Shown here: positions 31,769 through 43,989 of the stretch, one piece after another
Layout of the letters: every line of letters starts with the position of its first letter
Position numbering within the stretch: the stretch's first letter is position 1
NCBI RefSeq assembly: GCF_001949145.1
Contig: NW_019091455.1
Span: 1,384-62,923 of the forward strand
Direction of reading: 5' to 3'
DNA length: 61,540 bases
From: Acanthaster planci
Taxonomy: Eukaryota; Echinodermata; Asteroidea; Valvatida; Acanthasteridae
The notes under the pieces: model-generated
Database searches by the model: none
What the model was told of the DNA's origin: nothing
The model's input: the letters and a program-made list of their open reading frames with translations, nothing else
Made by a program: the position numbers and the translations under genes

Positions 31769-32279
31769 ATTTGGAATGTACGTGCGCGGTACAAAGCCTT
31801 CGATTTGCAAATTCAAACAGCAATTACATCTGACAGAATGCAAAAATACCCAACTTTCATGAACAAATTAGCAAGGATCTACTCCGGCATGCAATTAGTT
31901 TGGGCCAACCGTCAAACGCTGCGATCGGACAGCAATTTCCACGAGGTGCGGCCCGACTTGAGCTTACACTGGGTTGCTGGAATAATGGGCAACTATAATG
32001 AGCATTTTCAACAACCACTTACAGCTATTTATGTCAAACGGCAGAAATTAGCGAGTACGAAATGGCTTTTCTTAATTTGGCCCTTAATAATCTAGTGACT
32101 CCCCCGACAAAGGACGGGATCAGGCCTTTCCTTTCGGCACATTCCCATAAGTGTCGTAAATAAGAATACAGTGCCTTTAAACCGAGGTCAATTTGCGGAC
32201 CGTGAATGAAATTCACGCCCAACGGGCTTGTTGCTGAATGAAGTCGGCAACATGACCGCCGCCAAATAGACCTCAGGTG
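31769..32279. other. Ngaro 3' untranslated region
   Basis: No conserved coding motif in either strand. A 96-aa plus-strand frame (31,805-32,095) has no family resemblance. Confidence 0.4.
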
Positions 32280-32880
32280 GTGGTATTAAGGGGAGATGGA
32301 ACAGGCAAACAATATGGCGCCAGGGCTCGGTAGAAGTTGTCGAGAATGAACGAACAACTATCATCAGTCAAATGAAATTCGTCCGCATGAAATAACACCG
32401 CGGACGACCACTGAATCTGGGGGTGCCAAATAACACCCCCATGAGCGTTGCAAAATAATGAATGAACGTACGCGTTCAGCGAACGTCGCGTACGCTCGAG
32501 GGAACTCTGCTGTAGGGCGTGAGGGTAAGTTTGGCGGGGCAGTAACTCGGAATAAAAAATGACAGTATGCGGCAGTGCTTCTCTGGTCAAATTGATGCAC
32601 TGCCGTGCTAGAATACTCAGTAAATGTTTGTGTACAAGCCCCACAGGTTGTTGGCGCCAAACTGCAGCATGATGACGTCAGGTAAGATTGGAACTGCCGA
32701 CCACGCTTCCAACAGGAAATCGGAGAACTGGAACATCTGGAGTCTTCGCCGTCCCATCCAGTGGATATAGGCCAGCCGATTAAGACGCTTTCCCCAGGGC
32801 GACGACCCCGCCACCCGAGCACACCAGCACACAGAGCCGTCCCCAATGACCCACACAGTTGGCTTGGCAGGGGCCATGGC
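32280..32880 (-). pseudogene. SGNH-hydrolase-like ORF of Ngaro-type element
   Basis: Segments in two frames read 'VWVIGDGSVCW', 'LPDVIMLQFGANNLWG', 'PHTVIFYSELLPRQTYPHAL' and 'VLFHADEFHLTDDS'. This is the block order of the SGNH/GDSL-type hydrolase encoded by many Ngaro elements. The catalytic Ser of 'GDS' is replaced by Gly (with Ser one place later), 'GGND' is 'GANN', and the Asp-x-x-His pair is kept. A frameshift near 32,630 splits it. The domain's natural substrate in these elements is not established. Confidence 0.75.
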
Positions 32881-32968
32881 AGGGGCCAATCTTCGCAAGA
32901 AAAATGAAAAGAAAAAAAATCGAAACAAAACACGAGCAAAGTACGTAAGCTAACATAATATGTAGCGT

Positions 32969-33190
32969 TCAATGGAAAATAGCTGGGGGAATCCAAATGT
33001 AACGTCGGTAAGCCCCTGACTTCCAACGCCCCAAAATTTTAACATCATCCTCAGACACACCTGCCATAGCCGCAGACGTAGCTGCCCCTATGCAAAAAGA
33101 ATGAGAGGTAAATCTGGCGTCGAAAAGCCCTATCAACTGGTAACGCGTGACAGGACGCCCATCGAAATGTGACAAAAACGGGCCATGGGG
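32969..33190 (-). pseudogene. Tyrosine recombinase C-terminus, active-site Arg lost
   Basis: The frame reads 'LSHFDGRPVTRYQLIGLFD', 'FTSHSFCIGAATSAAMAGVS', 'ILGRWKSGAYRRYIWIPP'. DIRS/Ngaro recombinases have HSFRIGAAT here; the Arg of the H-x-x-R box is Cys (CGC to TGC, a CpG-type transition). The nucleophile Tyr in 'YRRYI' remains. The N-terminal part of the domain is missing: RNase H text ends and recombinase text begins within ~60 bases, so several hundred bases have been deleted. Confidence 0.8.
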
Positions 33191-33199
33191 GGATATGGA

Positions 33200-34430
33200 A
33201 CAGGCAAGATAAGACCGCTAGCACAATAGGGAATAACTCCAAGCAGGCAATAGAAAGGGACTGACTTTTTACATGCTCGGGCCACTTCCCTTGACACCAG
33301 TGCGCAGCAAAGTNNNNNNNNNNNNNNNNNNNNNNNNNNNNNNNNNNNNNNNNNNNNNNNNNNNNNNNNNNNNNNNNNNNNNNNNNNNNNNNNNNNNNNN
33401 NNNNNNNNNNNNNNNNNNNNNNNNNNNNNNNNNNNNNNNNNNNNNNNNNNNNNNNNNNNNNNNNNNNNNNNNNNNNNNNNNNNNNNNNNNNNNNNNNNNN
33501 NNNNNNNNNNNNNNNNNNNNNNNNNNNNNNNTTGAGACGACATAGCAGGGACTGAAGATTGCGCAGCGTGATTTTCTTCTGATCGAGCACACTTACAATC
33601 GTATTTTGTAAAGCGACTTGCTTATCAGTCGGGATTTGAATCTGTCGTGCAACCGTATCGATCGCTAAACCCAGGAAAGTGAGGTTCGTAGCTGGACCTT
33701 CGGTTTTTTCTTCCGCGATGGGAACCCCAAATCGCTGACAAACTACTCTGAAAGATTGGAAGGAACGTGCGCAATCGGCATGACCAGCCCCAACGAACAG
33801 GAAATCATCCAGATAATGCACAATGTTAGGAGATGCGGCCACCTTACGAGTACAGTACTCAAGGAAAGTACTAAACCGCTCGAACGTAACACAAGATATA
33901 GCACAGCCCATAGGCACGCATTTATCGAAATAAAATTGGCCGTTATTGGAAAAACCAAGCAAATCGAAATCGCTTCGATGGACGGGAAGTAAACGAAAGG
34001 CCGACTTAATATCCGACTTAGCCATCAGGGCACTGCGTGGTAAACCTGCGATCATAGTTATCGCCTCATCAAAACTCGTGTATGAAACGGTGGTGTCTGC
34101 GGGATCAATAAAATCATTCATCGATTTGCCAAATAGGGGACGACAAATTATGGATTAACCGAAATTCACCCGGAGTCTGTTTGGGCACCAGGCCCATAGG
34201 TGAGCAACGGGAATGAGGAAGAGGCTGGGACAAAAACAGGCCAGCAATGCGACCCAAAGCAACTTCACGATCAATTTTTGACTGCAGAATGTTGGGATTT
34301 TTGCGAGCAAATGCAGAATTACGAGCAGAGGTACTAGCCTTGGGACCTGGATAGCCTACCCGGAGACCGCGCAAAAAACCTTCTTGCAAAATGTGGGAGT
34401 CCTGAGTATTAGGGTAAACCCGTAAAAAAA
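33200..34430 (-). pseudogene. Ngaro-like reverse transcriptase and RNase H
   Basis: N-terminal RT text includes 'REVALGRIAGLF', 'SPMGLVPKQTPGEFRLIHNL' and, after a frameshift near 34,120, 'SALMAKSDIKSAFRLLPVH' (first Asp) and 'NIVHYLDDFLFVG' (YLDD catalytic box), then 'LTFLGLAIDT'. After the 218-base gap the frame resumes with 'FAAHWCQGKWPEHVKSQSLS' and 'ACLELFPIVLAV', the end of the RNase H domain. The catalytic YxDD is retained, so decay is mainly through frameshifts. The total length cannot be judged because of the gap. Confidence 0.85.
33314..33531. other. Assembly gap of 218 N
   Basis: It falls between the RT thumb and the RNase H region of the Ngaro-like element. Several reported long frames exist only because of it. 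Confidence 0.99.
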
Positions 34431-34438
34431 GGAGCATA

Positions 34439-35588
34439 CTACTTAGTTTTACCGGGGTTGATGCCAGCTGCCGGCACCCGTGCTGTGACGCGAGACTGTG
34501 AGTTTTCCCGACAACGGGTTGCAGGGTGGCCAAATGCCCTGCAGGTGGAGCAGCGATGCGCGAAGCGACACAAGGGGCGATTGCACTGACCGCGGTTGAA
34601 GTCGTTACATGTAGGTTGACCAACCCAGGCGACTGGGCGCCGACCAGGACCGAAATTTGACCAGGGGTTGGTGGCAGTGGAGGGGGCACGCTCGCGTTGC
34701 CGGTACGGACGAAAATTATGCAGGCGCACCAAGCAGCACCAGCCAAAGTTCGGTATCAATAGTTGCCCAAGAGCGCGACGGCACACGCGCCTGGCGCAAT
34801 CGAAACTGGATGTCGTACTCGCGCCAACCATACCCCACATTTCGAAATGCTGCAGATCGAATAGTGTCTGCGTACTTCAGTAACGAACGAGCGTGGGTAG
34901 GATGTCGCAACAAATACACAGAAGCAAAAACTAGAAACGCTGACGTCCACTGCTCGATAGACGTAATACGCGGAACCTGCTTATGGGGACGAATCTGCCA
35001 AAGTGGGGACTCATTGGACCCGATTGTAAAAAGCGTCTCGTCAAAGGAATTATCCAAGCCCGTGCCGCGCGACGATTTCAACAAGGTTCCGAATTCTACG
35101 TACTCCCCCCTCCAAATTTTGTCTTTTAGATGTTGAGGAATCGCGGCCCCGAGATCGTCACAGACGCTAGTTAATGCCATATTCGAATCGGAAGAGGAGG
35201 TAATTGACAATGTGCTTGGAGCTGAAGTTCCCGACACCACGGGCGTGAAACCGGAAGGTTGCGGGGCTACTTCAAAAGGAGTAGCAGCAGGGGACTTACC
35301 CGGCTCCAAACTTTGCTCCGAACTCCCTCCAGGCCGACTGATGGTAGCGGGCGCTGGCGTTGCATGGGTAGCCTCGACACTCGCACAATCGGGAATCATT
35401 CCGACCGTAGCCAACGGTATAATAGTGGTATCCGGACCGGGCGATGCAAGCTGCGGTGCACTAGACCCTGCAAGGGCCGCGACCACCGACGCATCTTGAC
35501 GGGAAGACTTGGGAAGCCGCCCCCGAGAACGCTTCGCTCCATCCGTCGGCCCAGAAGGAGCCCGCCGCTTGGCATTGGCGCGGGGCAT
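34439..35588 (-). pseudogene. Ngaro-like gag with CCCH and CCHC zinc motifs
   Basis: Likely start MPRANAKRR at 35,588; a basic Lys/Arg-rich N-terminus, a long Pro/Ser/Thr/Ala-rich linker, then a helical region ('WTSAFLVFASVYLLRHPTHA') and a C-terminal pair of zinc motifs, CX7CX4CX3H followed by CX2CX4HX4C (plus ~34,500-34,605). The helical region and the zinc motifs lie in different frames, so a frameshift near 34,720-34,750 breaks the protein. It would bind element RNA in particles. Confidence 0.75.
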
Positions 35589-35848
35589 AACTAACAAAAT
35601 TGCTTTTGCAAAACAGACAGGTTTTATCTTTTCCAACCAAATGCCACGGCTGCTCAAGCAAAAGTGACCGGGAGTAACTCTCTCCAGTGCTACTAACATT
35701 TTAAGTTTACGCCAGTAACTAGTTCGAGGCAATAAATCACCGTGCCGGCAACCGCAAGTGAACACTATACTGACCCACTTGTGACAAGAGCCTCCAATGT
35801 CCCGCGGTTATAAATTATTTGAAGCTGCAATTTATTTTGCCTCAAATT

Positions 35849-37522
35849 AATTAAAGAATATTCACAACTTTCAACAATTTCATCATCATAAGGCTCAATA
35901 TAAAGGTCAGGTGATTCTACATGTACACCTGAATTACAGATCCATAAACACTGAGCTTATTTTAGTCATGAATGAGAAGTTTTTTCATGGTCGATGGGTG
36001 TTTGTTTATTATTCGATACCTGATGACGTCGTCTTAGGATCCACGCAAAAAAAAATCTTGCAACCTATATTTATCCAATCATTAAAGGACAAATCAGATG
36101 ATATTTCTCACGATTGATTTTCAAATAATTTTCTTTCACTGAGGGTCTTTTATTGCTACTTAAGATCTAATTACGTCATCAGCTTTCGTTCTTAGACTCG
36201 TTTCTTTCTGGATAAAAGTCATCACATCGACGTTTTTTTCAAGTAAAATTCGCCGCACGTATCAGTTGAGAATGTACTTTCAAAACGTTTCATCCCACTG
36301 ACTATTAATGACGACACCGCGTGCCAGCTTCAACAGTACTTTCTTGCCGTTGAAGCTGTCACAAGCAAGTTCATGTCTTTTATGAATTTCTAATAACAAT
36401 GCACGTCCGGTTTGGCTAAAAGAAAGTGTTGGATGGTTTTGTACATAATATAAATGAGGACGTAGATTTTATTCTTATCAATTCTGCCAAAATATATAAC
36501 CTACTCTCAAAGTCGATTTAGTATGGGTTTTTGACGTTACAAAATATAAATGTTCAATAATTGCTCAATATTTGATTTCTGATCAACTTCTATCAACTCC
36601 ATATCATAAACTGATAAGAGAATGGAGCTCATAGTTTGGAATCTGACAGACCGTGAGTTGGGCAACTGTTGTATCCGAAGTATCCAGTCGTCTGACCATC
36701 GATTTTGGAATGAATCAAATATTAGGTAAAATTTAAATGCTTCAAACCCTTAAATCAATACGTCAGTCAACATATTCCAGAGTTCAGGGTATTACCTTGA
36801 AATCTCGTGACAACATAAAGCTTGATGTGGAAAAATGCGTGCATTCGTGACGTCACTATGGCGTCATCAGGCATCAAATTACAAGTTACTTAAAGTTAAA
36901 ATCAGAAAGAAAATTTTTAACCATAGTTTGGAAATTGAATGAGGCGTTGCATTGAAGATTTGGAATAACATTAATCCCAACAATTTAATTAAAATGCTTG
37001 TCAGAATAGAAAATTAGGGGGGGTCCCTTCCATCATCGTTACCGTAGTTTCTGTCTTACTACGATCATGGATTTTGGTGAGATAGTGTTAGCAAATCAAC
37101 CCTCTCACCAAACTAATCATCACTCATCATTATAAATCACATTCATGTTTCAGCCCAAAGACTGCCGCCCTTTTAAAATGACTATTTTCGACAGCTTCGG
37201 GAAAAAATTGTTTTATTATTGAAAGGTTATTTTTTGTATATCATATGTCTGTGACTCGATGAGCTTGAGAAATAAGTAATAATGGGCTCACTCTATCCCT
37301 TTGCCTCCACCAGCATCTACAGGATCGTGTATAATAAATACACTGTCCAAGCCCAGCTTTGAATATCGCCACGCCCCATGTCGTCATCATCTCTTCGTCT
37401 TGAGCACCGAAGGTGTAAAATATCAATAACAGTTAGATTCAGTCTTCGAGCGGACACATGACGTGCAGAAATGCGTTAATCCCCCGCCCCCCACAACATA
37501 CATTAGCAGACACGCGTCGAAG
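35849..37522 (+). other. Upstream region of copy C gene
   Basis: It aligns with 15,460-16,807 of unit B and supplies the 256 bases missing in B's gap. 'tgtataataaatac' near 37,329 lies ~190 bases before the ATG and could be a TATA-like element, but the distance to any transcription start is unknown. Confidence 0.4.
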
Positions 37523-37864
37523 ATGGCTGTTGTTCCTATGATAGTGCTGTGTTTGACCGCTTGTACGCCGTGTGGGGACCCTCACGAGAACCGCTCCTGC
37601 GTCCCTGGACTCACAACAGACCGGCTGCATCGTAATTTCTATGGCATCGCCGATCGGAACTTGACGGGACACGGATACCGCCTCATGGAGGGGACTTCAA
37701 GGGTTCGGTGCGTCCTTGAGTGCCATTCAGATCCCCGTTGCTTCTCTGTCAACTTTTCGGACGAGACGGTGCCCAGTCTTTGTGAGTTGAACGTAGCTAC
37801 TGCGACCTGTGCCCCTCAACACCTGGTTAATTGGAGTGGTGTCTTCTACTTCGGGCCAGAAGAG
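37523..37864 (+). CDS. Copy C exon 1: signal peptide and PAN-like domain
   Basis: MAVVPMIVLCLTACTPCG, then the same PAN core ('RCVLECHSDPRCFSVNF', 'CELN'). The donor is 'gaagag|gtaatg' in phase 0. Open and well conserved with copy B. Confidence 0.8.
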
Positions 37865-39770
37865 GTAATGAAAAAGAAAAATATTTTAATTTTGAGTGCA
37901 GCCTTTGAAAATAAAGGCCTACAGGCATAATGCGAGTCGTTTTGCTCTCACGTTTAAAGCACTAATTTTTCTTTACTTTTTGTTAGTAATTAATCAGATG
38001 AAACCACTTTTGTGACACCACCCTGTTCAGAAAAGTGTCAACAATGCTCAAGAATGTTAATTAACAGTATTTTCTATCCTTAAAACTGATAGGTCAAAAC
38101 TGACTTAATAAACTCAGAAACTGCAGATGCGACACTGAGTTATTACAACATCAAGCACAATGAGGAACACTCTTAACAATTAAGTACATAGTTTTAGACG
38201 TTCTTAACGAGGATGTTTTCTCTGATGTTTCATTTTCGGTGGCATATACAGATTTTCTTTTAAAGTGAAATACTCCTTTCATTTCACTTATATTTTGAAT
38301 GACTTGCTCACGTGAATGCATACTTCTTCGTTTTATTTTTATTTCATCATTTCTCTACACTTTAAATTATCTATATGATTTTTTCAGGTATTATTACAAA
38401 TGGGTCAATAGGGAGACATTTTGTGGTAATTTTTTCAACCTTAGGGAGACATCGGTCATGTCTCCCAAATGCTCCAACTACCAGAAGGAGGCTGAAATTT
38501 ACCTTCCAAATTTTGAGAGATGATAGATTAGGGTGTAAATTGAAACACACAAAGTTTGGTTCAGATCAGATAAGGGAGTATTTAATTATAGGACAGTAAA
38601 GTTTGTGCACGTTCCTATGGGAACGTCTCCTAGTGACCCATTTTCAGTAAATAGAATAATTTCCATCATTTTTCAGTGTGTTTTTTTAACGTTGGCATTT
38701 TAACAACTTGAATCTAGCATATTTCCAGAGCATACTAGGACTCGTGAGGCAATTAAGGCAGGTTGTGCGCCTCAAGATTTCCTGACGGTGCCGACATCAA
38801 GTCTCTCTGTGTGATTTGATGTGCCTGCACCGTAAGGGTGATGAAATAAAAATAGCTGTACACCCAGTCGAAAAACTGAACAATTACCGGCTTGGGTCAA
38901 AATTAAAAGCATTTTATGTACATGCAGATGTACATCCAAATATAGGTAGTCAACGCAGGGCAATAGATCGAATTCGTTTTACGACTCCAAAGCATCAGTG
39001 ACAATTTTTGCTCTCTCGTACGATGGACAACAATGGAGGGAAGGACGTTGTTGAAGTCGGACAGCCTTTGCGCCCATCGCCCGTTTGAATTAAAGAATCT
39101 CCACTTTTTCTTCGTTTCTCCCAAACTGAATTAATGACAGTTTGAAATTAAATGGACCTTCGCACAAACATACCCACAACGGGCGTTGTTGAATGTAGTT
39201 GAAACCGCACTTTTATGGTGTATACTGTTTTCAAAAGAAAGCCATGTGTCAGCATAATGCATCAGAAATCAGTACTTCACCAACTGCAGCCGCTAGGAGA
39301 GCTTCACAGACAACACAAGATGGAGACGTCCAGTTTTCTAACAACAGACATTTTAGATACCACCTTGCCCTGGCATGCTAATAGTACAAGCATCAAGCTT
39401 AGCATACGGACGCGACTTGATAATACACCTCTAACGCCTTCCCTGCAGTGCTAATGAAATTGGCACCGATGTGGAAAAGGGCCAATGACGTGGAGTAAAT
39501 AGTGAGTAAGGTAACACTTGGTCCAGATCAGCCTCGCCTCTTCGTTCTAAAGGTGAAAGAATGAAAACTCCACTTTCTAAAAGAGTTTGTCCCATATAAA
39601 ACCGCTTCAAAAGACTGAAAACCACATCAAAAGAGTGCAAACCACTCCCAAAGGGGAAGCCAAAAAGTGAAAACTCAACATGTGGTTTGTTGAAATTTCT
39701 TCTGCATTTAGAGAGTACAAATGCGTCAATAGTCTGTTTAACATGATTCCTTCTGTATTTTCTTTTGCAG

Positions 39771-39816
39771 CTAGAAGTCATAAAGAACCTCTGTTCAGTC
39801 GAGGAAGATGTGAAAG
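39771..39816 (+). CDS. Copy C exon 2: 46-nt microexon
   Basis: 'tcttttgcag' acceptor and 'gtgagc' donor. It encodes LEVIKNLCSVEEDVK plus one base. Confidence 0.75.
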
Positions 39817-40724
39817 GTGAGCCTTTAGTACCTTGGCAGTAGCAAATCATTTAACTTGATTGGTAGCGTGAAGCGGGGCTAGGATTTTTGATACCTCCAG
39901 TGACCTTAAAAAAGGATTAAAAAGACAGGAAAATTGGAGAAGATTTTGTACTTTAGTGTATCATCAAACCGACTTTAAGTTTCAGGTTACCGTTTAGGGG
40001 ATAACTGTAAACGGGGCTGTACCAATCTCCACAGGTGTGGCATGGACACAGTGCTAATTGTGCCTTTCCAAAGACGAGTCAGTGCTCGTTATACGTCGTG
40101 ATCCGTTTACCTAAGCCGTAGCGAGGGCCCATCGAAATGTACACAAGTGAAAACAGTAAACGAATGTTCATAAGGAATTCCAGTTACGGACCGAATATGC
40201 ACATTATGGAAACGCATGGTACAAAGCCTTTCAGTACTGGGAAAAACAAACAAAACGAACCAAATTGGTCAGTTGGAGGGGAAAAATCTGCGGTATAAAC
40301 GAAAAACCAATTTTGTAAGATTATCATTGTTTAGTACACTGAAAAAGAGGTAGTTTGTTTCCGTCTTTTCCGTGCAATATTCCCCTTGCAATGTTGTAAG
40401 TAAACATTATACCATGCTGACATCACCAATTTGAGATGAGACAAATCTTTCGTTTATTGTTCCTCTATACTTACTTTGACCATCAGAGCAGACCTTAATG
40501 TGAGTAAATTGATTTCAATGTTTATCCATAAGATAGTAGCGGTCTTTTCTACAAACATCCATAGAAAACATTTTGGACCGCACATACCTCTGCGTATGAA
40601 TGGCCATTTGTGCAGGACTCGTTAAGATTAAATTCCACGATCTTGCCGATTTTTAAAACTGATCCTTTAAATTGACAGTGCCCGATTGGGTAATGGTGGG
40701 AGGCATTCAGCGTTCAGCTGCACA

Positions 40725-41110
40725 AATTTTATTCAATCACTCAAGTCAACAATTTTATTCTAATCTTAAAAAATGTTTGGACTTTAAAAATTCATTCCAA
40801 TCTAGAGAAAACGTTGGATTTGTGAAATCTTATTCAAATTTTGAAAATATGTTCACTCTTTACAAATTTATTCCAATCTGGAAAATATGTTCCAATTCAT
40901 CATCTGCTCATTTTAAAATTCATTCGAACCTGCAAAATATGTATTGCGTCTTTAAAATTCCGTTCGGTTTTTTAAAAAGGCATTCCAAAAGTCAAAAATT
41001 AGATCTTTTCACAGTGGCATTCGTTTAGAAATACATTCAATTTTAAAAAAAACACGTTCGATTTTGAAAAAAGGCATTCCGTTTTGCAAAAACATGTTCC
41101 AATCTTTTTG
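40725..41110. repeat. Degenerate ~38-bp tandem repeat in copy C intron 2
   Basis: Successive units resemble 'attccaatctggaaaatatg' followed by a 'tctttaaaat' stretch, roughly 36-51 bases apart, decaying towards the right. Not present in copies A or B. It gives rise to spurious frames on both strands. Confidence 0.65.
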
Positions 41111-41639
41111 ACCGAGATTCTGCTTCGTATCTCTTGGCAGAAAATACACCAAAAACAAAACTGTGAAACGAAAGTTTCAAATGCTGACATATTATGAACC
41201 AGAATCACTTTCCCTGGTTTGAATTTCAACAAAACGTCCTTGTGAACAAATGAATTTGAAATGTTGGAGGAAATTCCTTTTTGGAGTTAGGTCCCAAAAC
41301 CCTTAATACAAAGACAAGTTTACGGTTATTGATTCAAATCTACTCCCTCGCTGTTGAATATCCGTGAGGTTAAACTTTAACTTTACTTGTCTCAGTGTTC
41401 AAACTTCTACTTCTCTCTTATGCGTTTCACATACGCGTAGGAGGGACGTTACCAATGCAGTGACATGGGAGGCCTATATTGTGCAAATGGTGGTCAGCTA
41501 AACCATGAAGATTTTACCATCAAAAATCAACTAAACTTGGCATGGTTCTTCTCCAAACTAAATGAATATTAGAGTATGTATGATTAATCTATTCAACTGT
41601 ATGTTAAGTGTTTTTTTTCTCTCTCTCTTCTTATTCCAG

Positions 41640-42252
41640 GACAACTTAATGTGACGGATAACAGCTATGAGACGCAGTCATTGGCGTCGACTGAATGCCA
41701 AAGCCACGGCCAACATCTTTGCGAGTTGTGGAGGTAGACAAGGCTTTTGCAGATAGCTGTTACGGAATACTGCCGGCAGATACCAGCCTGTGGTACGCCG
41801 TGCCAGACAGCCAGGCGGTTGTTAGTCTTAGCGGCGTCACCCAACACGGGCTACCTATGATTTCTCCCTCCCCCGCCGTCTGCTGCCCGGGGCTGCGGCG
41901 CGACCCTCAAGACCCCATAATAACGGCAAGCAAGTACACTCGCGAGGATTTGGCCGGGCAGGCGCGAGCCTGCTCCGACCTGGCCGCTCACCCCTGCACG
42001 CTGCCCGAGCTGAAGGCTGCTTCCCGCAGAGGCTACCAAGACCCTTTATACGGTTGGCCCTTCTTTGCGATACCTAACCGCGATGTCTGGGTGCCCCCTC
42101 ACGGATGTGGTGAAGGCTACACTGGCCCCCTCTGCATAATTGACACTTGTGGTGAAAATTATGTTGGCCCTGAGTGTTACGAGGGTACCGTGGTAAACAC
42201 TCCGAGACCATATGAGAAGTCTAACGTAATTTGTTGCCCAAACCTGTACTAG
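41640..42252 (+). pseudogene. Copy C exon 3, frameshifted early
   Basis: Acceptor 'ttattccag' in phase 1. It retains the ancestral Asn-Val-Thr sequon and both CCP-ended modules downstream of the deletion. Confidence 0.85.
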
Positions 42253-43989
42253 ACCCCGTGCGACCCTAGGCCTACTTTATTGACAATATTTCAATCGGCA
42301 ATGTAATTAAAAATGAAAGCGCGATCGTTAAAAAAAAAACAGTCCTTTGTAGGGAGATGCGCTTTTCACAGAGCCATTTGAGAAAGAAATTACATCCCTC
42401 GGATCCCAAACGTAAACAGCAAAGCCACACTTTCCTCGAGTTCTGAAAAGACTCGTGTAAAATGTTTAAAGGTGTCCTGAACAACACAGGTCACAAAAGG
42501 TATGTAGCTGATCTGCAAAACTTACACATGAACGTAGCTAGTGACGGTCTGCAAGTTGTTACGTTTTACAGGCTGCCTCGATGTAAATGTCTCGATGTTG
42601 CAATTTAGTATGAGTACATCAGTCTGAAATGGTCTTAATACACAGAGGACTAGCAATGTGTAAATTGAATAGTGGAAATACAATTCTGTCTCAATCTTTT
42701 TGTCTGAGAAAATACAGCAGACGTTGATAGATTCAACTACCGATAAACTGGTACTACTGATACGTTTTTGTGAGTAGCGATTTTACATGGCACAAAACAA
42801 TAATGATGCTGTGTATGGTATCCCGTGCAAAGCACCAAATTGCTGTGCGTCATTAGAGTTATGCGCAAATAATACCTCATTCATGTAATCGCGCAGGCTA
42901 CCGGTACCGGTGTAAATTGCGAGCTTGTATTAATTTGTGTATTTGTGTATGAGTTGCGTGTTATAGATTGATTTATATAAACTGAACTTGTGCCTTGGCC
43001 TTGGTCACCTGACATTTTCTTTTTTAGTTAAATGTTCGCTGGTACTGGTTTAGGAAAATGACAGAATCGAGAGATCTTCGTGCATGCTGTGAATGTTTCT
43101 TTTAATTAAATACCCGGTGGTCTATTGGTGCTTCTGTCAGTGATGGGTCCCAGAACATTAATATATAGCGTTTCGTACATAAAATACCGTTTACATTAGG
43201 TATACTGTTCTTTCTGTCTTGTGTAGGTGTTGCTTTTTAACATTTTTTTTTTAATTATTGATCCATCAAATTTATCACATTCTTCTTGGGCTCTTAAATT
43301 TTCGATTTTAAGCACTTTAATCTAATTGTATGACATTGAAATGCACTCATTTCGGATTAAAGCCAGTTTTACATTAGTATTATAATTACTCAGCATTAAA
43401 ACAAACAATAAATTATTAAAAGCTCTTTGTTCTTTATTACCTATTTATTGAACTAAAAGGTTGCCACTTGTTTCTTCGGGTTTGAAGTTCATGGGGAAAA
43501 GTCAGTAGTGTGAACAAAAAAACACAGACAAAAAAGCAAGCAATGTTGCCATCAATTATAATGTTGTTCTTAATCACGTTTAGAATAATATTCTTAGTGC
43601 AATTACATATACTAAAAGCATGTTTAATAATTAAACATGTTTTAAACATGTTTCTTGCTGACAGCAAGGAGAGTGTGCATAATGATTGCAAGTGCCAGCT
43701 GAACAATGCTTGCCGTGAATGTATGAAAAATCAAACGGTACCACCACAGGCACTCCTTCTAATTATCTACACCACACTGCATCCAACCCTACATGAAAAT
43801 GGCCCTGGATGGCAGTAAAGAACTTTCATGGCAACGGAAACGTCGATGAGGAGGTAATTATTTTGACTGCAGCTTGAAGGACGGGGAAGATAGCTTATAT
43901 CAGTATAAAATGCATGCACGTGACGCTAGGCTAAAATAAAGTCTATCACTGGTCCCACGCCCCCCCCCACCCATTTATGACATGCAGAT
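42253..43989 (+). other. 3' flank of copy C with altered poly(A) hexamer
   Basis: It aligns with copies A and B. The hexamer at 42,677-42,682 reads AATACA instead of AATAAA. No gene recognised; open frames are not conserved among the three copies. A palindromic 'accggtaccggt' lies near 42,900. Confidence 0.5.

Larger units (their letters stand above)
31241..35848 (-). mobile_element. Ngaro/DIRS-like tyrosine-recombinase retrotransposon, degenerate
   Basis: Order on the minus strand: gag-like ORF with two zinc motifs (35,588-34,439), reverse transcriptase (34,430-33,540), a gap, RNase H (~33,313-33,200), a truncated tyrosine recombinase (33,185-32,969), an SGNH-hydrolase region (32,880-32,280), and a ~90-bp tandem repeat near the 3' end. 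Recombinase instead of integrase plus the extra hydrolase is characteristic of Ngaro-type elements. It interrupts unit C sequence that is continuous in unit B ('ccaagatctttgaaagaata' at ~15,452), with no obvious target duplication, as expected for recombinase-mediated insertion. Frameshifts between ORFs and the recombinase deletion show that it is defective. Confidence 0.85.
37523..42252 (+). pseudogene. Copy C of the PAN/Cys-rich gene, one-base deletion in exon 3
   Basis: Exons 37,523-37,864 (114 codons), 39,771-39,816 (46 nt) and 41,640-42,252 match copy B in order, phase and splice sites. Exon 3 is 613 nt, one shorter than copy B: 'gttgtgggagg' has become 'gttgtggagg' at about 41,730, so translation ends at TAG 41,735-41,737 after 'HLCELWR'. 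Restoring the frame is not needed to see the homology, since the rest of exon 3 is open to the ancestral stop at 42,252. The exon 1 protein differs from B by about a dozen residues and gains an Asn-Trp-Ser sequon. A truncated secreted PAN protein of ~160 aa could still be made. A single-base assembly error is the main alternative. Confidence 0.8.

Noticed and set aside
33051-33600. Several frames spanning the 33,314-33,531 gap
   Set aside because: Their length is created by N. Only the frame carrying RT and RNase H text is supported.
34657-35594. Plus-strand frames of 95-159 aa
   Set aside because: Antisense to the Ngaro gag region, whose minus-strand frames carry the zinc motifs.
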